Origin: Brevundimonas sp. UBA5713
GTDB taxonomy: Bacteria; Pseudomonadota; Alphaproteobacteria; Caulobacterales; Caulobacteraceae
Assembly: GCF_002419815.1 (NCBI RefSeq)
Contig: NZ_DIGV01000060.1
Location: 1-5,164 of the forward strand
DNA: 5,164 bases
Direction: 5' to 3'
Below, in pieces: positions 1-5,164 of this stretch. Made by a program: the position numbers and the translations under genes. The notes under the pieces are model-generated. The model was not told the DNA's origin. It did no database searches and saw only the letters and a program-made list of their open reading frames with translations. Every line of letters starts with the position of its first letter. Position 1 is the stretch's first letter.

Positions 1-339
1 GCTCCGGCACCGGCTCCCAAGCCGCAAGCGCCGTCGGCCCCGCGCCGCATCGAGGCTGTGGCTCCGCGTCCGGTGATGACGGCTCAGGCTCCGTCGGCCC
101 CGACCGTCGCTCAGACACCGGAACTGCCGGGCACCGCCACTGTGCTGACGCTGGGCGCACACATGTGCAAATGGCCGATCGGCGACCCGTCGTCGCGCGA
201 CTTCTCCTTCTGCGGCCGCCGCGCCTCGGAAGGCGTGTACTGCGTCGAGCACGCCCGCGTCGCTTATCAGCCGCAAGTCAAAAAGGGCACGAAGGACGGC
301 GCGTCCGAACTGGCCCGTAGCCTGCGTCGCTACATCTAA
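1..339 (+). CDS. gcrA: GcrA cell cycle regulator, C-terminal part (5' end outside window)
   Basis: The frame is open from base 1 to a TAA at 337-339 and gives the last 112 residues. GcrA is an alphaproteobacterial transcription factor that binds the sigma-70 factor RpoD and acts at promoters carrying CcrM-methylated GANTC sites. Residues 1-45 of the fragment form a Pro/Ala-rich linker in which QAPSAP occurs twice (bases 25-42 and 85-102). Residues 50-90 hold the conserved C-terminal block: LTLGAHMCKWPIGDP, then FCGRR, then YCVEHARVAYQP. From what is known of the family this block belongs to the sigma-interacting domain. The three Cys and the His are spaced as a metal site might be, but that is inference. 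The N-terminal DNA-binding helices are not visible. The final helix ends SLRRYI. Neighbour apaG is convergent, and a hairpin terminator follows at 370-393. Full-length GcrA is about 170 residues, so roughly one third is missing. Confidence 0.93.
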   Translation, partial: APAPAPKPQAPSAPRRIEAVAPRPVMTAQAPSAPTVAQTPELPGTATVLTLGAHMCKWPIGDPSSRDFSFCGRRASEGVYCVEHARVAYQPQVKKGTKDGASELARSLRRYI

Positions 340-365
340 GTTCCGCCTCGCGGAAATCTCGAGAG

Positions 366-398
366 AAAGGGCGCAGCGGGCAACCGTTGCGCCTTTTT
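366..398. terminator. Rho-independent terminator shared by gcrA and apaG
   Basis: A 10-bp stem pairs 370-379 (GGCGCAGCGG) with 384-393 (CCGTTGCGCC), with one G-T wobble and a GCAA loop. It is flanked by A-rich bases at 366-368 and by TTTTT at 394-398, with more T at 400-403. The T-run places it as the terminator of gcrA on the + strand. Read on the - strand it lies just past the apaG stop, with a weaker T-rich tail, so it may stop both convergent transcripts. Confidence 0.85.
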
Positions 399-410
399 CT
401 TTTGGCGCGC

Positions 411-818
411 CTAGTTCAGCGTGCGGCGCGCGTCCGGCACATCCAGACTGAAATGCGGGACAGCCACCTCGAACATGTGGCCTTCCGGATCCTGCATGAA
501 ATAGGCCCCGACCATCGACCCAGACGGCGTGGTCAGCGGGCATCCCGAGGCATAGGCAAAACTGTCGCCCGGCTCGATCACCGGTTGCTCACCCACCACA
601 CCCGATCCGCGCACTTCCTCGACGCGGCCCAGCGCATCGGTAATCGTCCAGCGACGCGCCACCAATTGCAGCGGCGTGCCCGTCAGATTGACGATTTCAA
701 TCTGATAGGCCCAGACCCAGTGGTTGGCTTCGGGGTCGGATTGGGCAGCCAGATAGGACGGCTGGACGCGAACGACCACACCATCGGTTTCGGCGCTATA
801 GGCAGAAGCACTGGGCAT
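411..818 (-). CDS. apaG: ApaG domain protein (CorD family)
   Basis: A 135-residue protein, close to the usual 125-135 for ApaG, a small all-beta protein with an immunoglobulin-like fold. Family hallmarks are all present: QPSYLAAQSDP (19-29), HWVWAYQIEIVN (33-44), RRWTITDALG (55-64), GSGVVGEQPVIEPGDSF (71-87), YASGCPLTTPSGSMVGAY (89-106) and FSLD (123-126). The role in bacteria is poorly defined. The name comes from the apaGH operon of enterobacteria, and related domains occur in eukaryotic F-box proteins and Pol-delta-interacting proteins. No apaH or ksgA is next to it here, so the gene stands alone. The ATG at 816-818 is preferred because the conserved core begins about 15 residues later. 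No good Shine-Dalgarno is visible; a promoter-like pair lies so close to the ATG that a leaderless mRNA is possible. The gene is convergent with gcrA and divergent from the dCTP deaminase gene. Confidence 0.95.
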   Translation of the reverse strand: MPSASAYSAETDGVVVRVQPSYLAAQSDPEANHWVWAYQIEIVNLTGTPLQLVARRWTITDALGRVEEVRGSGVVGEQPVIEPGDSFAYASGCPLTTPSGSMVGAYFMQDPEGHMFEVAVPHFSLDVPDARRTLN

Positions 819-822
819 ACGC

Positions 823-852
823 TATATGCGTCCCGCCGTAGACGGGGTTCAA
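823..852 (-). promoter_or_regulatory. Candidate apaG promoter (leaderless arrangement)
   Basis: On the - strand, TTGAAC (847-852) and CATATA (823-828) are separated by 18 bp and resemble -35 and -10 boxes. The -10-like box ends only 4 nt before the apaG ATG, so transcription would begin at or within the start codon. The boxes also overlap an inverted repeat, ACGC-TATAT-GCGT (819-831). This was judged by eye, and a real promoter could lie further upstream. Confidence 0.3.
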
Positions 853-855
853 GCT

Positions 856-860
856 GAGTC
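856..860. promoter_or_regulatory. GANTC (GAGTC) site, possible CcrM methylation / GcrA target
   Basis: GAGTC sits in the 104-bp divergent spacer between apaG and the dCTP deaminase gene. It is 3 bp beyond the -35-like box of apaG and 62 bp before the deaminase ATG. It is one of only two GANTC sites in the window; the other, 1022-1026, is inside the deaminase gene. CcrM methylates this sequence in Caulobacterales, and GcrA responds to that methylation. The sequence match is certain. A regulatory role is inferred from the position and the rarity of the site. Confidence 0.45.
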
Positions 861-922
861 TTTCCCCGATGACTGTTTTCTGGGCGAGACAGGCAGAAAA
901 ATCCGTGTGAGAACAGGACGGC

Positions 923-1957
923 ATGACCAGTTTCAAACTTCCCGACCAAGCCGGCATCATCCCCTTTCAGGGCATTGAGACCCTGATCGCGACGGGGGCC
1001 ATCACCAGCCAGACCCCATTTGATTCCGATCAGGTCCAGCCCGCCAGTCTGGACCTGCGCCTGTCGGACGTGGCGTGGCGTGTGCGGGCCAGCTTCCTGC
1101 CGGGCAAGCGCAAGGTCGAGGACCGCATCAAGGATGTGGCCATGCACTCGATCGACCTGTCGGGTGGCTATGTGCTGGAAAAGGGCTGCGTCTACATCGC
1201 CCGCCTGCAGGAACACCTGTCCCTGCCCAAGGGACTGAATGCCCGCGCCAATCCAAAATCCTCGACCGGCCGTGTCGATGTGTTTGTGCGCTTGCTGACC
1301 GATCAGGGCCAAAGCTTCGACGATGTCGATGAAGGCTATAAGGGCGCGCTTTATCTGGAAATCGCGCCGCAGACCTTCTCCATCCTCGTGCGTCCGGGCA
1401 CACGCTTGAACCAGCTGCGCCTCAAGGCCGGTGAGCCGCCGCGTCTGGAGACCCGCAGCGTCGGTGTCGATCTGATGCCGAACGAGAACGGTATCGTCGG
1501 CTTCCGTGGCCGCCGCCACGCGGGCGTGGTCGATCTGGAAAACGTGGATGGGCATGACCCGCGCGATTTCTGGGAACCGTTGACCCTGCGCAATGGCGAC
1601 CTGCTGCTGGATCCGGGCGAGTTCTATATTCTGGCGTCGTCAGACGACGTGGAAATCCCTGTCGATCAGGCCGCCGAAATGACCCCGATCGATCCGTCGG
1701 TCGGTGAGTTCCGTGTCCACTATGCAGGCTTCTTCGATCCGGGCTTTGGCACGGACGAGGCCCACGGGGCGGGCTCCAAGGGCGTGCTGGAAGTTCGCAC
1801 GCACGACACCCCCTTCCTGCTGGAGCACCAGCAGACTGTCGCCCGCCTTGTCTATGAACCCCTGACCGAGCGCCCCACCCGCCTCTATGGCGAAGGCGGC
1901 AGCCACTATCAGAAACAGGGCCTGAAGCTGTCGAAACACTTCAAGGAATGGAAGTAG
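923..1957 (+). CDS. dcd: dCTP deaminase, tandem (two dUTPase-fold) form
   Basis: A 344-residue protein that would deaminate dCTP to dUTP plus ammonia in the cytosol, supplying dUMP for thymidylate synthesis. It is almost twice the length of the usual Dcd (about 190 residues) and appears to contain two dUTPase-like halves. The N half has VQPASLDLRL (38-47), NPKSSTGRVDV (110-120), GYKGALYLEI (138-147) and RPGTRLNQLRL (157-167). By alignment to E. coli Dcd, S113, R117 and E146 match the catalytic Ser111, Arg115 and Glu138. The C half has LLDPGEFYILAS (228-239), HYAGFFDPGFG (266-276) and EVRTHDTPFLLEHQQTVARL (290-309), and ends in a YGEGGSHYQKQGLKLSKHF tail (322-340) like that closing over nucleotide in Dcd. 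The SSxxR element is not clear in the C half. The ATG at 923 has AGGA at 915-918. The gene is transcribed alone, divergent from apaG. The long form is known in alphaproteobacteria (Pfam DCD family). Confidence 0.9.
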   Translation: MTSFKLPDQAGIIPFQGIETLIATGAITSQTPFDSDQVQPASLDLRLSDVAWRVRASFLPGKRKVEDRIKDVAMHSIDLSGGYVLEKGCVYIARLQEHLSLPKGLNARANPKSSTGRVDVFVRLLTDQGQSFDDVDEGYKGALYLEIAPQTFSILVRPGTRLNQLRLKAGEPPRLETRSVGVDLMPNENGIVGFRGRRHAGVVDLENVDGHDPRDFWEPLTLRNGDLLLDPGEFYILASSDDVEIPVDQAAEMTPIDPSVGEFRVHYAGFFDPGFGTDEAHGAGSKGVLEVRTHDTPFLLEHQQTVARLVYEPLTERPTRLYGEGGSHYQKQGLKLSKHFKEWK

Positions 1958-1972
1958 GCGGCGAGCGCCGCC
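1957..1972 (+). other. GC-rich hairpin at the dcd stop codon
   Basis: GGCGGC (1957-1962) pairs with GCCGCC (1967-1972) around a 4-base GAGC loop, starting on the last base of the dcd stop codon. No T-run follows, so it is not an intrinsic terminator by itself. It could protect the dcd mRNA 3' end or slow polymerase ahead of the terminator at 2049-2076. The remaining bases to 2048 show nothing I can name. Confidence 0.4.
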
Positions 1973-2048
1973 GGGCTTAACCGCAGGGCGACTTTGGCTT
2001 CATCGCGCGTGTGAATGGGATGAGGCGCACCCTTGCCTGACCCAAGAG

Positions 2049-2076
2049 AAAGGCCCGCTGGATCAGCGGGCCTTTT
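2049..2076. terminator. Strong bidirectional terminator between dcd and the MFS gene
   Basis: AAAGGCCCGCTG (2049-2060) and CAGCGGGCCTTT (2064-2075) form a perfect 12-bp stem with a 3-base loop, GAT. On the + strand it ends in TTTT (2073-2076). On the - strand it ends in TTTC. It lies 91 bp after the dcd stop and 6 bp after the MFS stop, so it serves both convergent genes. Confidence 0.92.
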
Positions 2077-2081
2077 GCCTA

Positions 2082-3353
2082 TCAGGAAAGCCGATCGGCT
2101 TTCCGTAAGGAGGGGAATACCTTGGCCCAGATGCCCGTCGCAGCCAGCGCACCGACCCCGCCGAACACGGCCGCGCCGATGGGGCCGAGCAGGCGTACCA
2201 TCACGCCCGAATAGGCCTCGCCCAGTTCGTTCGATGCGCCGATGAACAACATGGACACCGACGACACACGGCCCCGCATGTGATCGGGGGTGGCCAGCTG
2301 GATCAGGGTCTGGCGCACGTTCACACTAATCATGTCGGCGGCACCGCCGATAAAGAGCACCAGCGCCGACAGCCAGACGATCTCGGACAGGCCAAAGATG
2401 ATGGTGCAGATGCCGAAAACAGCCACGGCGGCAAACATCCACGTGCCGCCATTCCTTTGGATCGGATAGCGACTGAGCCACAGCGCCATCACCAGCGCCC
2501 CTACCCCAAAGGCAGCGCGCAGGAAGCCAAACCCGATGGCCCCGACATGCAGAATGTCGCGCGCAAAGATCGGCGTCAGCAGAGCCACGCCTGCAAACAG
2601 CACCACGACCAGGTCTAGCGATATGGCCCCGAGCACGATCTTGGTCTTCCACACATAGCCCAGCCCCTCTTTGACCAGTTCGACCGGCGACACCTTGGGC
2701 CCCACCTCGGGTTTTCCGGACGTCCTGATCAGCAGGAAACAGGCAATGGCCATCAGGAACAACGCTGCCGATGAGGCATAGGCCAGCGGCACGGTAAAGC
2801 CGACGATCACCCCGCCCAGAGCCGGCCCCGCGATGGCACCCGTCTGGAACGAGATCGCCTGAGCCGCAATGGCAGCCGGTAGAGCCTTTCGTCCCACCAC
2901 CATCGGCAGGAAGGCCTGCGAGGCGGGAGCCAGAAATGCCCGCGCCGCCCCGAACACAGCCGCGACCGCCAGCAGTCCCCACAGCGGCGGCGAGCCATGC
3001 AGCGCCATGGCCAGAAAAATGCTGGCGCACAGCATTTCGACAATGATCGACAAGGTCACCGTATGTTTGCGGTCGCGCCGGTCAGCCATGGCACCGGCAG
3101 GCAGGGTAAAGGCCAACAGAGGCAGGAACTGGCACAGTCCCACCAGCCCCAGATACAGGCTGGCCTGTTCAATCGGGTGATCGCGGCGGGCAATCTCATA
3201 GACCTGCCACAACAGGGCGGAGGACTGGATCTGGATGGCCAGAACCGCCACCAACCGCCCCACCCACAACAGGCGAAAGTCTCGGATCTTCCACGGACTG
3301 GAGGGGTCTTCGGGGGCAGGAACAGTCTCTGGCGGCTTGGAAACGGTCGTCAC
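2082..3353 (-). CDS. MFS exporter, EntS/MFS_3-like
   Basis: A 423-residue inner-membrane transporter of the major facilitator superfamily, of the type grouped with enterobactin exporter EntS. A soluble Pro-rich N-terminus (1-20) is followed by WKIRDFRLLWVGRL and about twelve hydrophobic segments. The loop after TM2 carries the MFS motif A as GAMADRRDRKHT (87-98). GPALGGVIVG (176-185) follows in the N-terminal domain. A polar central loop spans about 210-237. The C-terminal domain holds VRQTLIQLATPDHMRGRVSSVSMLFIGASNELGEAYSGV (346-384), the most typical part of this family. The substrate cannot be read from sequence, since homologues export siderophores, drugs or unknown compounds. The GTG at 3351-3353 is chosen as start. 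An upstream in-frame ATG at 3450-3452 would add 33 residues of non-MFS character and overlap dapE. No clear ribosome binding site precedes the GTG. The last codons lie in a perfect palindrome (2085-2104). No siderophore genes are nearby. Confidence 0.88.
   Translation of the reverse strand: MTTVSKPPETVPAPEDPSSPWKIRDFRLLWVGRLVAVLAIQIQSSALLWQVYEIARRDHPIEQASLYLGLVGLCQFLPLLAFTLPAGAMADRRDRKHTVTLSIIVEMLCASIFLAMALHGSPPLWGLLAVAAVFGAARAFLAPASQAFLPMVVGRKALPAAIAAQAISFQTGAIAGPALGGVIVGFTVPLAYASSAALFLMAIACFLLIRTSGKPEVGPKVSPVELVKEGLGYVWKTKIVLGAISLDLVVVLFAGVALLTPIFARDILHVGAIGFGFLRAAFGVGALVMALWLSRYPIQRNGGTWMFAAVAVFGICTIIFGLSEIVWLSALVLFIGGAADMISVNVRQTLIQLATPDHMRGRVSSVSMLFIGASNELGEAYSGVMVRLLGPIGAAVFGGVGALAATGIWAKVFPSLRKADRLS
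2085..2104. repeat. Perfect 20-bp palindrome in the MFS 3' end
   Basis: GGAAAGCCGA is followed directly by its reverse complement TCGGCTTTCC. The palindrome covers the final six sense codons (K-A-D-R-L-S) of the MFS gene, ends at its TGA, and lies 9 bp from the terminator stem. As RNA it could fold into an 8-bp stem with a GATC loop. No T-run follows on either strand, so I do not call it a terminator. Confidence 0.75.
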
Positions 3354-3436
3354 GAAGCAAAAATCTCTAAGAGGGGAGGCATAGGGAGTGATAACGCACT
3401 TCTCGGCGCGACTATCCCTGCCTAAAGCATGATCCC
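3354..3436. other. Divergent MFS/dapE intergenic region, no clear promoter
   Basis: These 83 bp must hold the start signals for both the MFS gene and dapE. I see no convincing -35/-10 pair on either strand, no GANTC site, and no AGGAG-like ribosome binding site before either start codon. The short A/T-rich run at 3359-3370 lies just upstream of the MFS GTG. Confidence 0.5.
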
Positions 3437-4630
3437 ATGAACACTGTATCACAAGCCATCATCGATCCCGTCGAACTGACCCGCGCCCTGATCCGCCGCC
3501 CGTCGGTTACCCCCGCCAATGAAGGGGCGATGGAGGTGTTGGAAAAGGCGCTGACAGAGCTGGGCTTTAGCTGCCGCCGTATGGTGTTCGAGGGCCCGAG
3601 CGGTCAGGGCGACGATGCGCCCATCATCAACCTTTACGCCCGCCGTGGCACGGCCTCGCCCAATATCTGTTTCGCGGGCCATACCGATGTGGTGCCCACC
3701 GGCGCGGCCGAGCAATGGACCACCGGCCCGTTTGAAGGTCAGACCAAGGACGGCATTCTGTATGGCCGTGGCGCGGTCGACATGAAGGGCGGCATCGGCG
3801 CATGGGTAGCGGCCCTGTCACGCCTTCTGGCCGAAGGGGAAGTTGGCGGATCGCTCAGCCTGCTGATCACCGGCGACGAGGAAGGCCCCGCCCTTCACGG
3901 CACCAAGCGCGTGGTCGAGACCCTGATGGCCGAGGGCGAGGTGATTGACGCCTGCATCGTCGGCGAACCGTCATCGGCGGCGCAACTGGGCGACATGATC
4001 AAGGTGGGCCGTCGCGGCTCGATCAACAGCTGGTTCACCGTCCACGGCAAACAGGGCCACGTGGCCTATCCGGACCGCGCCGCCAATCCTGCGCCTGTCA
4101 TCGCCAACCTGATGGCCCGCCTGAACGCGCGTGTGCTGGATGAGGGTTATCCAGAGTTTCCTCCGAGCAATCTCGAAATCACCACAATCGACATCGGCAA
4201 TACGGCGACCAACATCATCCCCGCCGTGGCCAAGGCCCGCACCAATATCCGCTTTAACCCGACGCATACGGGCGCGGCGCTGGCCGAGTGGATCAACAAG
4301 GAAGCCGGTGCCCTCCAGGCTGAAACGGGTCTTCGCATCGAGGTCCAGCACATGATCTCCGGCGAGGCCTTCCTGACGCAAAACGCCGTCTTCATCGGCG
4401 CGGTGCAGGATGCGGTCGAGGCCGTGACCGGTCGCCGCCCCGAAGCCTCCACCAGCGGCGGTACGTCCGATGCCCGCTTCATCCGCTATATGTGTCCGGT
4501 GGTGGAGCTGGGTCTGGTGGGCCAGACCATGCACCAGATCGACGAGCGCGTTCCCGAACAGGAACTGCGCGATCTGACCGATGTCTATGTCGAGGTGATG
4601 CGCGCCCTGTTCGCGCGCCTGAAGGCCTAA
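3437..4630 (+). CDS. dapE: Succinyl-diaminopimelate desuccinylase
   Basis: A 397-residue M20-family di-zinc hydrolase. It cleaves N-succinyl-LL-2,6-diaminopimelate to LL-diaminopimelate and succinate in the lysine and peptidoglycan precursor pathway. The length fits the family (about 375-400). All active-site residues are visible by comparison with Haemophilus influenzae DapE: H82 and D84 in FAGHTDVVPTG, bridging D115 in GRGAVDMKGG, general base E148 and ligand E149 in TGDEEGPA, E177 in VGEPSS, and H366 in GQTMHQIDE. H208 in GKQGHVAYPDRAANP is the residue donated across the dimer by the inserted lid domain (about 190-300). The SGGTSDARFI block is at 340-349. The enzyme should be active. The ATG at 3437 has no good Shine-Dalgarno; the nearby ATG at 3429 runs into a stop after three codons. 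The gene stands alone, and its stop overlaps that of the opposing hydrolase-like gene, leaving no room for its own terminator before that gene. Confidence 0.97.
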   Translation: MNTVSQAIIDPVELTRALIRRPSVTPANEGAMEVLEKALTELGFSCRRMVFEGPSGQGDDAPIINLYARRGTASPNICFAGHTDVVPTGAAEQWTTGPFEGQTKDGILYGRGAVDMKGGIGAWVAALSRLLAEGEVGGSLSLLITGDEEGPALHGTKRVVETLMAEGEVIDACIVGEPSSAAQLGDMIKVGRRGSINSWFTVHGKQGHVAYPDRAANPAPVIANLMARLNARVLDEGYPEFPPSNLEITTIDIGNTATNIIPAVAKARTNIRFNPTHTGAALAEWINKEAGALQAETGLRIEVQHMISGEAFLTQNAVFIGAVQDAVEAVTGRRPEASTSGGTSDARFIRYMCPVVELGLVGQTMHQIDERVPEQELRDLTDVYVEVMRALFARLKA

Positions 4631-5164
4631 AGCAGGCCCGAGATAAAGGCTTCGGCGTCGCGCACTTGCGTGGCCGTGCCTCTGAACACCGCCGCCGGAT
4701 CGCCCGTGCCATAGGCCGACGGGTGGGTCAGGGTCGCATCGCGCGCCTGATCCTCGTCCAGCAACACCATGCCCCATAGATCGCGCAGATTAAGCCCGAT
4801 GCGTGACAGATAGCGCCTGTCGCGACCCAGCAGCAGGGCCGCCGTCGCGCCTGATCCTTCGCCCCATAGAGCGATCCGGCCATCCAGAGCCAAAGCCTCG
4901 CGGCGCTCCATCAACCAGCCCAGCGCTGTGGCGACATCGGATGTGTGGGCGTTAAAGCCGTGGCGTCCGGCCCGGCGGTCGACCAAGGCGACCGTTATGC
5001 CGCGCGCATTCAGCCGCCGCGCGCTGGCCATCATCCGGCTGTCAGGGGCACCGCGTTCGGCGCGCCCCAGCATCAGAACCACAGGCTGCCGTGCCGATCC
5101 ACGTCCGCCCAGCAGGATCAATGACTGGCGCGAAAACGGTCCGTAGGCGTGGCGCGTCTGCCCC
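4627..5164 (-). CDS. Alpha/beta-hydrolase-like protein, C-terminal part (5' end outside window)
   Basis: The frame is open from the right edge to a TAG at 4627-4629, giving the last 178 residues. A TTG at 5119-5121 is in frame, but the reading frame continues upstream of it, so the true start is probably outside the window. The order of elements follows the esterase/alpha-beta-hydrolase fold: a strand RQPVVLMLG (25-33), helix ARRLNARG (48-55), strand ITVALVDRRAG (56-66), helix DVATALGWLMERRE (76-89), strand RIALWGEGSGATAALLLG (96-113), then DRRYLSRIGLNLRDLWGMVLLDE (115-137), much like esterases with a DPRYL-type segment. The nucleophile elbow reads GEGSG (101-105) where GxSxG is expected, and no HGGG oxyanion motif is seen. 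Only 73 residues follow the elbow, with no clear catalytic Asp and His. It may be a non-catalytic relative. Function is unknown. It overlaps dapE by 4 bp tail to tail. Confidence 0.7.
   Translation of the reverse strand, partial: GQTRHAYGPFSRQSLILLGGRGSARQPVVLMLGRAERGAPDSRMMASARRLNARGITVALVDRRAGRHGFNAHTSDVATALGWLMERREALALDGRIALWGEGSGATAALLLGRDRRYLSRIGLNLRDLWGMVLLDEDQARDATLTHPSAYGTGDPAAVFRGTATQVRDAEAFISGLL

Noticed and set aside
25..102. Two near-identical 18-bp units (25-42 and 85-102) in gcrA
   Set aside because: They encode QAPSAP in the Pro/Ala linker. Such low-complexity repeats are normal in GcrA linkers and need no special explanation.
387..857. 156-residue open frame on the + strand over apaG
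   Set aside because: It is antisense to apaG and begins inside the terminator stem. It has no recognisable motif.
683..1555. Long 290-residue open frame on the - strand
   Set aside because: It runs across the apaG start and most of the first half of dcd on the opposite strand, both of which have strong family motifs. Its translation resembles no family and is rich in His, Gln and Arg, as antisense frames of GC-rich genes usually are.
1958..2048. Possible small RNA between dcd and its terminator
   Set aside because: The stretch has no promoter-like sequence or fold beyond the GC hairpin at the stop codon, and is best read as the dcd 3' untranslated region.
2033..2245. Small + strand frame after dcd, with an AGGAGGGG run at 2108
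   Set aside because: The SD-like run lies in MFS coding sequence on the other strand and is not followed by a plausible gene. The frame crosses the terminator hairpin.
2326..3030. 234-residue open frame on the - strand within the MFS gene
   Set aside because: It is the same strand in another frame as the MFS exporter, lacks hydrophobic segments in the expected pattern, and is rich in Gly, Arg and Cys. It is a shadow frame.
3365..3373. CTCTAAGAG short palindrome before the MFS start
   Set aside because: Nine bases with a central mismatch base are expected by chance in a window of this size, and nothing else supports an operator.
3971..4777. 268-residue open frame on the - strand
   Set aside because: It is antisense to dapE, whose catalytic residues are complete, and also crosses into the hydrolase-like gene. 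High-GC codon bias leaves such opposite frames open by chance.

Overview
The window reads as a piece of ordinary chromosome from a GC-rich alphaproteobacterium, most likely of the Caulobacterales. The evidence is the C-terminal part of a GcrA-type cell cycle regulator at the left edge, an alphaproteobacterial-style ApaG, a long double-domain dCTP deaminase, and a marked shortage of GANTC, the site methylated by CcrM in this group. Genus cannot be fixed from the sequence alone.

Layout, left to right: gcrA (3' part, +, 1-339); a terminator hairpin; apaG (-, 411-818); a 104-bp divergent intergenic region holding the only non-coding GANTC site; a dCTP deaminase gene (+, 923-1957); a 124-bp convergent spacer with a strong shared terminator; an MFS exporter gene (-, 2082-3353, probable GTG start); an 83-bp divergent spacer; dapE (+, 3437-4630); and a partial alpha/beta-hydrolase-like gene (-, 4627 to beyond the right edge) whose stop codon overlaps that of dapE. 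No stretch over 300 bp lacks a gene.

The six genes alternate strand without exception, so there is no operon and each gene must be transcribed on its own. They cover unrelated jobs: cell-cycle transcription (gcrA), a small protein of uncertain role (apaG), pyrimidine deoxynucleotide supply (dcd), efflux (MFS), lysine/peptidoglycan precursor synthesis (dapE), and an unknown hydrolase-like protein. I found no tRNA, rRNA, insertion sequence, CRISPR array or phage gene.

I looked for an undescribed system and do not see one. The points worth a second look are: GANTC avoidance with a single intergenic site next to a possible apaG promoter; a tandem Dcd in which only the N-terminal half clearly keeps the catalytic residues; a hydrolase-like protein with a damaged nucleophile motif and a short C-terminus; a perfect 20-bp palindrome in the 3' end of the MFS gene; and convergent genes overlapping at their stop codons.
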